DNA of 64,000 bases from Coffea arabica. Lineage: Eukaryota; Streptophyta; Magnoliopsida; Gentianales; Rubiaceae. The position numbers were made by a program, and so were the translations under genes. The notes below the pieces were generated by a model that was not told the DNA's origin, searched no databases, and saw only the letters and a list, made by a program, of their open reading frames with translations. The DNA is taken from assembly GCF_036785885.1 (NCBI RefSeq), contig NC_092322.1, forward strand, positions 14,096,466 to 14,160,465. Reading direction: 5' to 3'. Each line of letters starts with the position of its first letter. The stretch's first letter is position 1. Positions 35,801-48,906 of the stretch are shown here, one piece after another.

Positions 35801-37585
35801 AGTGACTATTTGGCAGAGAGGAACATCATGGGCATATGTGGGTAAAACTTCATGTGTTTTTAGTCATCAATTTATTTATTTTTTAGCCACGGCTTTAGTT
35901 TTGTCCATGCCTTTCCAAGTTGTGGACTGCTCTAAGTAAATTTATTTTTATTGTATCCATGATGTAACAGATGATGTTGACACTCGTGCAATTACTCGGA
36001 GATTGAGAGACGATGGTAGCCTTATTGGTGTTTTAAGCACTGAAGAATTGAAATCAGATGAAGAACTCCTAGAAATGTCTCGTACTTGGGACATTGTAGG
36101 TGAGTGGTCTATCTAGTTTGAGTATCTTTTACAAAATCTGTGAACTCCTCTAAGATTGTAGTGTTGTTGAATGTCCTTGACTCTAGTTAATAGAGAATTT
36201 TATTGGGTTGTGATGCAACTTTTGCAGGTATTGATCTAATAAGTGGTGTCTCCTGTAAAACTCCTTATGAATGGGTTGATCGGACAGGTTCGGAGTGGGA
36301 TTTCAACTTTAGTGCAAGGAGTAAGGAGAATTTACATGTGAGTATCAAGTGATCTGTTAGGAAACATGAACTCATACTTGCAGTTTAGAGACTAATTCTT
36401 TTCTGCTTACTTTGTGGATAAAGGTTGTTGCGTATGATTTTGGTATCAAACATAACATACTTAGGCGCCTAGCATCTTATGGCTGTAAAATCACTGTCGT
36501 TCCATCAACATGGCCAGCATCTGATACTTTAAAGATGAATCCAGATGGAGTTCTTTTTAGCAATGGTCCTGGAGATCCATCTGCAGTTCCTTATGCTGTT
36601 GATACCGTCAGAGAAATAATTGGAAAAATCCCAGTTTTTGGGATTTGTATGGGCCATCAATTACTTGGTCAAGCACTGGGGGGAAAAACGTTTAAAATGA
36701 AGTTTGGTCACCATGGAGGCAATCATCCAGTTCGTAACATGCGGAATGGCAGTGTGGAGATCAGTGCTCAGGTTTGTCTGTTTTACATTTGACTGACCCA
36801 CAGAAAATAAATGCAATTTTCCTATTTAATACAAGACATACTGCAAATCTTTCAGTAGTCTTGTTTTCCTTGCTGTATGGTCCACGTTTCTTGAAAACCA
36901 ATGATATACTTGACTTTGGAGCTGAATGGGTGTCAAGGTTAAATGATTTCCAATTTGTAGAGTTTGCATATGTTTCTTCATACATTATGCAAAACCTAAA
37001 TCGTGCTCATCTTATAATTTTCTTTCATAACCTTGCATGTGGACTATTTACTTTCCTTGTTCTTTTTACAAATGCTTCCAGTTTGACTTCATTCTTGTCT
37101 GTGCAGAATCATAATTATGCTGTTGACCCTGCATCATTACCCAGTGGCGTAGAAGTGACGCATGTTAACCTCAATGATGGGAGCTGTGCTGGTCTTGCAT
37201 TCTCCCAATTGAAGCTTATGTCTCTCCAATACCATCCTGAAGCGTCTCCTGGACCTCATGATTCAGATCCTGGTAATGTCTTTTGTTGCTTTAATTGACG
37301 TTGCACTAAAAGTCAATTTGATATCTGCTGGATAATGTTTCTTGATGGAAAAAAATTAATAAAAAGAAGTTTGTAATGAGACTCAAATTTCATTACTTCT
37401 TATTTCTATCAAATGTACTCCAACAGGCCAAGGGAGTAGCTTTGTGTCAGGCTCTCCTGTTATTATATGCTGTTGCATGCTTTTGTGTAATGTTCTTGTC
37501 ATCTGATTGTCTTGTAACATATATTCTGGCTGCAGTATTTGGGGAATTTATACAACTCATGAAGCAAGAAAAAGTAAAGGCCTGA
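32814..37585 (+). CDS. CARA: carbamoyl-phosphate synthase small chain, plastid
   Basis: Ten exons: 32814-32937, 33313-33445, 35413-35501, 35605-35665, 35770-35837, 35971-36099, 36228-36337, 36424-36771, 37107-37272 and 37536-37585, all keeping one frame; 425 aa, near the 430 aa I recall for Arabidopsis CARA. The Ser/Arg/Lys-rich first 35-40 residues fit a plastid transit peptide. The small-chain N domain starts at ARLVLEDGS and includes [21 protein letters not shown] and [12 protein letters not shown]. The class I glutamine amidotransferase domain follows: GPGDP, nucleophile Cys313 in FGICMGHQ, then His397 and Glu399 in [12 protein letters not shown]. It supplies ammonia from glutamine to the large subunit for carbamoyl phosphate, feeding arginine and pyrimidine synthesis. 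Intron 2 is the longest (1,967 bp). Three consecutive ATGs begin the frame; the first is taken. Confidence 0.95.
34691..35145 (+). repeat. diverged two-copy repeat within CARA intron 2
   Basis: Unit 1 (about 34691-34915) and unit 2 (about 34947-35145) share TTTCTTGCTG...CTACTGC, AATAAGAGATGAA, GTGAAAATAT.GTACC.TAAATAGTTA, and TGAAATTTGT.AAACTG in the same order. Both are in the same orientation and clearly old. Confidence 0.6.
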
Positions 37586-38429
37586 TGCAAATGCTTGATG
37601 GCTACAAATTTTTCGGGTAAGCAGCAATATCTTAATGTTTCCAGGACGATGATGAGGCTTGCATTGAAGGTGAGAGCATTCAGCCACAGCAGTGCTGTAG
37701 CTCCAGAAATTGGAGGTCTCCTGCGTGATTTCCCCTTGCAGTTGTCTTGATTCGAGCACCTAAAAGGGAAAATGTTTTCTTCGATCTATTGGCTGTTGTC
37801 ATATCTGTTTGGTTTAAGTGGTGATAATGTTCAATATTCAGTCAGCCTACGATTGTCTGGATCGCTTTTTTCTATGTAGGGACAACAACTGATAGAAATT
37901 TCTTGCACGTTGCTAGGTTGTTTTCCTGGAGAACGTACCAGTCTTCCAGCTAGAGAAACAACGTAAAGGAAAGTTGGAGATACCAAGTAGTTAATACCCC
38001 AACTCCTGAAATTTTTAGCAACAATTAATCATTTTCTTTGGATCTTTCCCTTATACGGATCGTGCTTAAAAGTGCTCATAATATTCAGCATTATCATAGC
38101 AGCAAGTAGTTTATACTTTTTATTACCTTACTGATCATAAAATGTCAAAACAGCTGTAGCAAGAAAGTTGCAGATTCTCACACAATGGATAAACATGTTT
38201 CTTTCTTGGTCAAATGATAGTACTACTATGTACAGAGAAATGGCCAACAGTATGAAGCAGGAAAAATGGAAAAAAAAACAAAGGAAAAAGTTCTTAGCAT
38301 ATATTGCAGCGGCCAGATTCCTGACCAGCAATCTATTTTCCAGTATGCTCCCTCCCAAGCAAGCGCTTCCGGCGCCAAGTTTAAAAACCGACATTCATTT
38401 ATATTAGTAAACTTGATAAGAGAAGGTTA

Positions 38430-38850
38430 TCTTTACAAAATAGGAGCCACCGCCCCAATATCATCTTGTGCACTCATGTTGAGCCGCATGGGGAAGGAAT
38501 TCACCCATTCAACATTTTTAACAGTGCTGAAACATCCCTCTTAGCTGTTGTGTGTCCTCAAGGAAGGTGGCTGTGCTTGCATCATCCATTGTTCCATTGT
38601 TGATCCTATTTACAGCAGCTTGGCAGTCAGATTGCACCTCTACTCTTCTCCAGCCCGCTTCTTGTGCCTTGCTCAAGGCCGTTCTAATCGCTGCTTTCTC
38701 CTCCACACATGGTTCTCCTCTTTCCATCCCCAAGCTTTCAGAACTTTTCCATTGCTGTCTCTCGCTGTACCTGCCATTCCAATTTTGCAGCATCCGTGTT
38801 GATCAAGACCACACCTTCCCTAGGAAGCTGCCATATTCTATTGTCTAGGA
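38430..38850 (-). pseudogene. RNase H-like (RVT_3 type) fragment of non-LTR retroelement origin, frameshifted
   Basis: Read on the minus strand, the pieces occur in family order but in different frames: VLINTDAA, then GMAGTARDSNGKVLKAWG in one frame, continuing as EEKAAIRTALSKAQEAG and VEVQSDCQAAVNRI in another, and finally NVEWVNSFPMRLNMSAQDD in a third. This is the pattern of the plant RVT_3 RNase H-like domain that ends many LINE-type polyproteins or stands alone. The catalytic-type Asp in NTDAA, the Glu in EEKAA and the Asp in QSDCQ remain visible, but at least two frame changes break it. No reverse transcriptase is seen nearby. It lies just beyond the CARA 3' end. Confidence 0.68.
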
Positions 38851-38997
38851 CTTGAGTTGTTTCAATGCTGTGCCTTTTCCACCCCCCTCCTTTTGGGCTC
38901 TTATGTTCCGGGTTTCTTGTGTGTTTAAAGGAGGAGGGTCACATCGAGTAAGCAATGGAGCATAAATCTTGAAGTTAGAACATGGGGTCGAACTAAT

Positions 38998-39014
38998 CCA
39001 TAGTTCAACTATGG
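38998..39014. repeat. short perfect palindrome
   Basis: CCATAGTTCAACTATGG is an 8-bp stem with a one-base centre, upstream of the tandem repeat at 39092. Function is unknown. Confidence 0.5.
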
Positions 39015-39091
39015 AACGTGACTTCGATGCGTAATGCATAACCTGACAGTTCCGTGATATGGCAATAGTGTTTACAAGGGAAAAGATTCGT

Positions 39092-39192
39092 GTAACTCAA
39101 GTAGCAGAAGGAATGGCAACGAGGGCGAGTGCCCGTGTGCATGTAACTCAAGTATCGAAAGGGATGACAATGAGGGCGAGTGCCAGTCTAGG
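39092..39192 (+). repeat. two-copy tandem repeat, unit about 51 bp
   Basis: Unit GTAACTCAAGTA.C then AA.GAATG.CAA.GAGGGCGAGTGCC repeats once with several changes. Both copies are in one open frame (39059-39262) with the shared peptide pattern VTQV...GM...RASA, but the frame matches no known protein. Confidence 0.6.
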
Positions 39193-39807
39193 TGGGAGTA
39201 ACCGGGCGGGGATGGAGAGATTTTTTCCTACCTTAAATTGGCTCCGGCCTATATATATATAATCCTCTTAACTATAACCTGATTTACATGTTTGAACTGC
39301 ATGAACTAGTAGAACATAAATTAGTCTTAACTCGGGTGAATCTTTTAATGCCATGACTCGTCAGATGGTGCCTGATTGCTTCATCAAACACATTATTATT
39401 AGCTAATGATGTGCTGAAATATCCTGAGAGTATCAAGTTTTTTTGTGTCTGAGTGCTTCATCTCATCAGCACCGCCAAAGCGCTTGCTTCCTTCTATCTA
39501 AGACGCAAGAAATTTGCCCCTCGATCAAGACATGGAAGAACTTCGAAATTCAGGAGCAGGAGTGATCAAGAATTGTATCTCCATGAATGGTGGAGAAGGG
39601 CCTAATAGCTACTCAGAAAACTCCAAGTTCCAGGTCCTGTATTTCCAGCCTAAAGTTCCAATTTCGTAAAGCTCCTCTAATATCCTCATACGTCTCTGAA
39701 CAATAAGCTACTGTATCTTTTGTATTTCTTGTATAGTTCCCATACTTGATCTGATTGTCTTTTCCACATATAACTAGTCTGGTTAATTAGATTATGCATG
39801 TACCACA

Positions 39808-40266
39808 ACTTAATGAAAATTCTTGTTATTTTCTTTTTACAAACTCTCTAAAAGAATCGGCTAAAAATTCAACATCATATTATTAAAAACTTTAATGTTA
39901 GACTAATAATAGAATATCCCTCACAAGTTTAGCTTATGTTCATTTTTACCTAAGTTGTTTTATTTATTTTCCAAATAAAATGATTATACAAGGTAAGTAA
40001 TTATCTACAATACACAAAAGATAAAAGATAAAAAAAAAAAACCTCAAGAATATAATTTAAAAGTGTTAGAGGTGGTCTATTATCAGTCCAAAATCAACCA
40101 GAGTTGTTAACGTGATGTTGAATTTTAATCAATTTTGTTGTTTTTAGAATTTATAATAACAAAAAGAATTGAAAGATTTGGAGAGAAAAAAGGAAACAAT
40201 GGATGGCATGTGGAGGGAAAAAAATAAGAGGAGAAGAAGGAGTGAAATAAAAGAAGTTAGAATGGT
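39808..40266 (+). repeat. direct repeat right of CARA (pair of 31061-31526)
   Basis: Same orientation and block order as 31061-31526, starting ACTTAATGAAAATTCTTG. It lacks about 10 bp near the right end (AAAGGGAGTT) that the left copy has. Together the copies bracket CARA at a spacing of about 8.7 kb. Confidence 0.85.
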
Positions 40267-40438
40267 GCAATGCAAGGATGTTGGTGTACTGAAGGGGTCA
40301 ACAGAATCACCTTAATATACATTCTACTCATGGTATAAATAGCACAAGCACTGCTGTTGGCACTTCCATAACTATTAGTGACTGTTGTACCTCTTCCTGT
40401 TGTTAATTGAGCTATATGGGTTGGGTTTTAACTCACCT

Positions 40439-40646
40439 CCCTGTTTGGCACTTGAGTTTTTTGCCAAGTTTGTCCGCTATAAGTTTTTTAAAAACTTTAG
40501 TTACAGTAACTTCAAAAAACTTCTTAAAGTTTTGAAACTATACAATTTAAAATATTCAAAAATTTACAGACTTTAAAATTTTTTTTAAAAACTTCTACAG
40601 TAAAGTTTTAGACAACTACTCAAAAAACTCACTTACCAAACGGGGC
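40439..40646. mobile_element. MITE-like inverted-repeat element
   Basis: The left end reads CCCTGTTTGGCACTTGAG; the right end, inverted, reads CCCCGTTTGGTAAGTGAG, both followed by TTTTTT. Subterminal ACTTTAGTTACAGTAAC-type sequence also pairs with CTACAGTAAAGTTTTAG. Length is about 208 bp. A target duplication is not clear. Confidence 0.65.
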
Positions 40647-42437
40647 CGGTACCGACCAGTTTTAATTCCAAACTCAATTTAACTAGGCTCAAAAAATTGT
40701 AACTCATGCTAGGTTCTAAAAAAAAAAAAAAAAAAAAAAGTCTAGTCAAACAAAATAACTAATTAATTTATAAACGTCCCATAACACTTGAATGAAGTTA
40801 CAACATCAACAAAAGTTTCAATTTCATGACCCAGAAAAGTATAGTTTATAGTAGCACCCATAACTAGAGATAGAGATAAAAAAAGAAACAATTTACTACC
40901 AAATGAGTCATCTAACATACAATCATTTAATTGGGTCTAGATAAACAAATCTTTTTAATTCCCATATAAACCTATAAAATGCAAGAAAAAATAAATAAAA
41001 CAAACTGTATGTTAACATGTTCTAGTATTTTAATAGTTAATGTTAAAAGTTCAACTCACATTCAAATCGGGTAAAATATCTTAATCCAAAATTAGCATAA
41101 CTCATAATGCATGAGGCTCAATCTAATAAATTTAGGTCAGAGTCAAACAGGCTGATGGGTGTCACCTATCCTCAGGTGATACTTGAGTTTTAATCAAATA
41201 CTTGTTTATTTCCAAAATGGTTTGTCTATTTTCGAAAATCGAAACAATTGACAACCTCGAAAAGAATTAAACAACAAATATTATAGGATTTTTTTTTTGC
41301 TTTTCATATGAATTAAAATGTCAAATGAGTGCCACTAATAACTATTGGAATCCCATTAACAGAATTAGCCTACTTAATTTCTATTACTACTATAATCTAA
41401 AATTTGAAAATCCAGCACTGAATAACCAAGTTAATTTCCATATTGGTGTCTTTAAAGCACTGATTCATACATTACTACATATATACTAGTTAAAAGAAAG
41501 GGGAATGGAAAAGAACTATAAAAATCCTATAAAGTATTTTTTTCCTTTTTTTCTTTTTTCTTTGAAAGGCTATAAAATTTCTCTATAAAGTATATGTTCT
41601 TTTTTTAGTATATTGGTTGATAAATGAATTTATAATTTCCAAGTTAGTACATTGGTTGATAAAACAATTGACAACTTCAGAAAGAATTGATTTTTCCCAA
41701 AAAAAAAAAAAAAGAAGAAAGAATAAACAATGTAAATGAGACAAGAGGAGGTATATAATACTGTATTTGCCATATGGAAAAGATTGAGCATGTGAATTTT
41801 CATAACTGCAGCCATTAGCTCAAAAACATATAGATAAAGGACAATGGTCCAACCTCTTGCCTAAAAAAAGAAAGGCAACCAGCACATGCTAATAGCTTTT
41901 TATTCCTTTGCAAATCAAAGTTAGTAATCAATTATTTTCATGTTTTACTTGAGAATGTGCAAAAGGGAATAATGAGGTCAATAGCAGACATAGCCCCTTT
42001 TTTTTTTGTTGGCAAGAACTGGCATAACCTTGATAAAGTGAATCTTAAAAGCTTTTTTTTATTGCCCTTATCCAAAATTTTCTAAAAAAAGTGTATTTAC
42101 GAATCATACTCAGCTGGCTGTCTCTAATGCTAATAAACTCAAAGTCCTTGCTTAAAATTTGCTTTGGAATCCAGCCAGGTAGGTCTTGCATGCTATGATG
42201 ACATATCCTGCCCTGTCTATGATGCCTAAATTGGTTTGCATCTTTTGTCTAAAGTTGTAATCCAACTGCTGGTCGTTTTTATGGCAATTGCATGCCATTT
42301 CTACACAAAATTCCTTAATGTTCTGTTTTAGAGGTGAAAAAACTTACAAGCTCAGCATTCAATCACAAACCCAAAATTTAGATCTATTTGGGGACTTGAT
42401 AATTCTTTAGAGCTTTAACCTCATTGGTTATCGAGGA

Positions 42438-42720
42438 TAGGGCTCCAAATGAACTGATCTACTCACAGGTGGTTCAAGTCAAACTCGGTTAACATTGAGT
42501 TTGAACTGATTAAGTCGAACTCGAGTTTTAAAATGCTAAACTCATTAACTCGCGAGTCGATTCGAACTCGATTATATATATATTATTTTTTATTTTAATA
42601 GTAACAGAACATATATATATTTCTAATATTTTATTTATTTTTTCAAACTCAAGCTCGAGTTTGAGTTTCGTAAAATTATGTTAAAACTCGGCTCAATTCA
42701 ACTTCAGCTCCAATTTGAAG
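42438..42720. mobile_element. CTCGA-rich element, copy of the 51.1-kb family
   Basis: It begins AGGGCTCCAAATGAACTG and is dense in GAACTCGA, CTCGAGTT and CTCGGCTCAA words, with a TATATATATATTATT core. The right end is near GAAGCTCCCC. The word pattern and AGGG terminus link it to 51111-51574. Confidence 0.5.
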
Positions 42721-43015
42721 CTCCCCTTTTCTTGAAAACTTTCAATGCATATATTCTACGGACTACTGTTCATTCATGACATGTCAAATTTTCAAGAGAA
42801 ACTGCATGAATGTGAAGTATTCCAAGTAAAACTGCATATTCATTTGCATATCTAATAGAAGTATTTCCACTGAAAATGAAAGGATGCAGACTTCTTTCTC
42901 ACTGTTTAAACGTTAGGGTTAAGCCCCTTGGGTTAAATGCTCCTGATTACGTTGTGTGGTGGTTGGTCACTTCCTTTTTTTTTTTTTTTCCTAGCCCTCT
43001 CTCTTGTCTTCAACC

Positions 43016-43119
43016 TTAAGGAAACTTCTCGGGAGCTTGCTGTTCAGTCTATTAGTCAGAAATAATATTAAGGAAACTTCTCGGGAGCTTGCTGTTCAAT
43101 CTATTAGTCAGAAATAATA
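43016..43119 (+). repeat. near-perfect 52-bp tandem duplication
   Basis: Units 43016-43067 and 43068-43119 differ at a single base (GTTCAGTC versus GTTCAATC). This is recent compared with every other repeat in the window. It lies 1.2 kb downstream of the actin stop codon. Confidence 0.9.
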
Positions 43120-44326
43120 CAAAAAAATGGCCGACCAGACACTGTCAAGTTTTGAGCAGTGAATTTGACTAGCTTGGAAGCTCAATATTGACAAATTGAA
43201 AAGGAACCTGAAGTTGCTGCTGTTCAAAGCAAGAAGCCAACAAATAAAAAACAAAGGATTTGCCAATCGAAAGGACCACATAAAAAGTGCTCAAAACTGT
43301 TCTAGGATGGAATTCTTGACGAATTCATATGCAATCCAAGCGAGTCCATGGCTGCAGAATTGTCTTCGAAGTTTAGGTTCAGAGTTCCTGACGGATCATT
43401 TTCCATATCATTTTCCATTAGGTCTCATCAGAACAAATTTCTTCTTCACTCCTAAAAATTTTCTGAATTGGCCAAGACGAAATATGCAGAGCACAAAAAC
43501 GTCGAGAGCAAGACAAATATTGACCAGTTCTAGAACAGATCAGAACCATAGCTGGTTTCTGTGATCGAGACAGTAGATGAAAATGAAGGACTTGGTTTAG
43601 ACAAATTTTCAGGGAAATTAGCTTCAAGACAATCTGCAACACAAGGCAGCCCACCAAGCCAAGTGGATGATTTGAGGTGGAATTTATATCACAAACTTGA
43701 CGGCAAATGCCGCCATTGAGATAAGAAGACAAGCCAGCCTTCTTACGAGTAAAGAGGAATCAGCACCGGACAGAACAAAATACATTAGACCAACTGAAAG
43801 CAAAACTGGAGTAAAGATTCCCCACAAATCTCGAATGGACGAGCCAACCAAAAACTGGACCTTTGAATTGAATATTTCTGATCCACTCAAAAAGTACTAA
43901 GAAAGTATCAATCCAGCATTAAATATAATTTCCGCAAATTGACACTAATATAAAATATCCTCGTACAATAAATATTAACATAATTGTTCCCAGGAAGAAA
44001 GAACTTCAAATATGAAAACCAAATGGTAAATGGGAAAAAAAAAAGAAAGAAAACATCACAATCACTCTCCAACTACAAGCAACCAACTAAAATGACGCGG
44101 TTGAAGCCATAGGCAGCAGAGCATGACAACGTCCATACATCCCAGCATCCATCGAGTGACAAAAATGCGAACTGCAGATACATCAGAATCACATAATGAC
44201 GTCCCCTTCAAGCCCCACTTGACAGTTTGATCAAATCAGGAAACCAGATTCACTTCTAATATGACATGAAAAACCAACTAAATGGGTGGAAAATAAAAGC
44301 TCACCACCCCAAGCGATAGTAGCAGC

Positions 44327-45754
<1,428 letters not shown>

Positions 45755-45765
45755 CTCTTACAATA

Positions 45766-46547
45766 CTGGAAAACCAATATACAGTGAAAGTAAACAATCA
45801 GCAAAACGTAACAAACCAAATAAACGAAAGCATTACCAAACTACAAACAGAATTCAAGAAAAGTCTAGAAAGAAGCTAAAACAAAAAATTTATTCCGGAT
45901 TTTAAATACATCGTACGAAGTCACCTTAAATAGTATATCGAGATTCAGGGTGCATAAATTTTATAGTATTCCAAACTCCAAAGCATAATCTCAGTCAATT
46001 AACCAACCAATAGAACCAAATTACACTTTTAAGCCACCAAAAAACAATTTTTACTTTCTTTTTCCCAACCAAAAAGCTAATTTACTACAGATAGCACTAG
46101 ATCTAGAAAAAGATAGAAAAGTTCAAGCAATTAAAACTCAGCCGATCAATGAAAAAAACCAAAAATTGAAGATACAAGTCAGGATAATGCATTAATCCAG
46201 CTCAGTTTGAATTTCAACATTAATCAATCAATAGATCTCAGTCCAATAAATCAATTACAGAAAGATCTCACCAAATTAAACTCCACTTAATCAATTTTTC
46301 TACCTTTAATCAACAAAACCCAAAAGATTCCATCTTTATCCTACCCATATACTTAAATTCTCAAAAGGGCATCAGCAGATCTCAAAAATCAAGTAAAAAC
46401 ACAAGTAAAAGAACATATAAAACAGAACAGTTCACTAAAAAAATTGAACATTTGACAAAAGATTCAGATCTATACTAAGTTTTCTTGCATACCCAGAAAG
46501 ATTTAATCGATCTATTAGCAGATTTAAGCTCAAGAATGAAAGCCCAC
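45766..46547 (-). other. leader (5' UTR) intron of actin
   Basis: Donor GAG|GTGGGC at 46548/46547 and acceptor TTTTCCAG at 45766, 11 nt upstream of the ATG. It is AT-rich and 782 bp long. Leader introns in this place are usual in plant actin genes and generally raise expression. Confidence 0.75.
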
Positions 46548-46677
46548 CTCAGAAATTTGAAAGGAGAATGGCTTTGATGGCTGGCTGGCTCTGCCTTTAG
46601 AATTTGGTCTTCCTTTCTAGGCAGACGACAGTAGCCTCGGTTGAAATGAAATGAACTGAAATTGAAGAGACGGCAAT

Positions 46678-46685
46678 ATATTTAT
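46678..46685 (-). promoter_or_regulatory. probable TATA box of actin
   Basis: The minus strand reads TATAAATA about 130 bp upstream of the leader-intron donor, implying a first noncoding exon of about 100 nt (roughly 46650-46548). Confidence 0.5.
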
Positions 46686-46977
46686 AGTACTAGACTAGAG
46701 CTAGTAAAGAACAGTATTGAGGGAGATAAGGGTTTAAATTTAAATGTTTTTGGCCTTTTCTTGACAATGCAAATGAAATTGGTAAAAGCAGAGCTGATAA
46801 AGTTTGAAATTTGAAAAAGCCTTGGTAGGTGTGATAAAGTGACAAGTATGCCCTTTTGGTGGAACATAAGATTGTATTTGGATTGCATTTTTCATGATTT
46901 TTTATGAAAAAATTACTGTAACGATTTGATGTATGTGAGGGAAAAAGATAATAGAAAAATGTGATTACGGAAAACAA

Positions 46978-48437
46978 CGGTCCGTTTGAATTGAGTGTTT
47001 TTGCGCCTGTTTTTTAAAAATTGTTTTTCACATTCCAAATGCTACAGTAAATGTGTATTTCAAAAACATCATATCCAAACAATATATCAAAAACAACTCC
47101 AAATATATTTCAATTATGTATATTTAATTTGTATATTTTAATAAGCATATTTCAATTTGTATATTTTAATTATGTATTTTAATATGTATATTTCAATTAT
47201 ATTTTAATATATTTTAATTATATATTTTAATATATATATTTCAATTATGTATTTTAATATGTATATTTCAATTATGTATAATATTATTGAAATAAATATT
47301 ATATATTTATATAAATACATTTATTTCTATATAAATTTATAAATATATTTATGCAATTTTGTTTTATAATATACATTAATATGCATATTTCAATTATGTA
47401 TATTATATATAAATTTTATTAATATTAATGTATATTATATATATTATACATTTCTAATATTATATATTTATACATACATATTATAAATATTTTATTTTAT
47501 TTAAAATATATTTTTATATATTTACATAAATATTAAATGTTATATAAATTATATAAAATATATTATTCATTTATATAAATGTACATTTATACATAATATA
47601 TAAATATTTATGTATATTTATAACATACATTTATATTATGTATTATATATAATATAATACATTTATAATACATTTATACATTTATATTAATATACATAAT
47701 ATTAATTTTACATTTATACATAATATTAATACATTTATACATTTATATAATATTCATTTTTAATTTATACATTTTTAATAATATACACTTATACATTTAA
47801 ATATACATTTATATTATGTATTATATATAATATAATACATTTATACATTTATATTAATATACATAATATTAATTTTACATTTATACATAATATTAATACA
47901 TATATACATTTATATTAATTATATAAATACATTTCTACATAATATTAATATATATTTATAATATATTAATTTATACATTTATAATATTCATTTATAATTT
48001 ATACATTTATAATAATATACACTTATAATTTATAATATATTTATAATATTCATTTATAATTTATACATTTATAATAATATACACTTATACATTTATAAAT
48101 ATATTTATATTATGTATTATATATAATATAATACATTTATATATTTTTATATGAATATATAAATATATTTATTTATAAATATCTATAAATGTATTATAAA
48201 TGCATAAATGTATATTTATATAAAATTATAAAATTATAATATTCTAAAAATACTCAAAAATATGTTTCAAAAATATCTCTAAAAATAATCCAAAAAAATC
48301 TACAGTAAAAGTTTTTCATATAATTTTTTAAAAATAACCCCAAAAACAACTAATCCAAACGGATTTGTTTTTCAGATTCGAAATGCTACAGTGGTGTTTT
48401 TGAAAAACAATCCCAAGAACAGCTAATCCAAACGGAG
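46978..48437. mobile_element. inverted-repeat element with expanded AT-rich core
   Basis: The left end reads GGTCCGTTTGAATTGAGTG; the right end, inverted, reads GGCTCCGTTTGGATTAGCTG. Both continue with TTGTTTTTCA and AATGCTACAGT. The 1.1-kb core (about 47100-48250) is nearly pure A/T. A second terminus-like copy (AACTAATCCAAACGG, ending about 48362) sits just inside the right end. No clear target duplication was found. Confidence 0.6.
47100..48250. repeat. AT-rich minisatellite-like tract
   Basis: Long words recur, for example TTATATTATGTATTATATAT at about 47631, 47811 and 48107, and ACATTTATACATAATATTAA at about 47710 and 47878. The segments are irregular tandem or near-tandem duplications over about 1.1 kb. 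Confidence 0.75.
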
Positions 48438-48906
48438 CCGTTACGTAATTTTTCGACGCAAAACAGCAATCCAAACAAGGCAAATTAGTTGGAAAATCTT
48501 TTGTTATAGTACTAGAATAGTATGATGATACTCTAATGGTCCTGCTTTATTACTTTGAATAGTACAACAAGATTCCAAAAGTAGGGTATCAATATGAATT
48601 TCAACACTAGTACCCTATATTTTCTCCATTGTACCGTAACGAGAAAAAGTTGAATAACCCTGTTTGGCTTGCTATTTTTTGAAATTTTTATAGAAAAATA
48701 TACAGTAATAATTTAATGTGTATAAGATAAACTGTGATTAAAAAATGTATTCATAGAACACGTAAAAATTTTTTGAAGAAAAAATGAGAAACAAATTTCC
48801 TAATGTTTTTATGAGTAAGCATATTTGATAGCATTAAATTTTAGAAGCGTAATAGATAGGTTAAAATTGTTAAATTGTAACTATGAGTTAGTTTGAGTAG
48901 AAAAAA

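Larger units (their letters stand above)
37586..44326. other. CARA-actin convergent region, no intact gene
   Basis: The region holds the 3' UTRs of CARA and actin, a frameshifted RNase H-like fragment (38430-38850), a 51-bp tandem repeat (39092-39192), the right copy of the CARA-flanking repeat (39808-40266), a small inverted-repeat element (40439-40646), a CTCGA element (42438-42720) and a recent 52-bp duplication (43016-43119). The open frames at 43196-43900 match no family I know. Confidence 0.5.

Noticed and set aside
43196-43900. Cluster of open frames on both strands downstream of actin
   Set aside because: None resembles a known family; several overlap each other antisense and no splice-joined product could be assembled.
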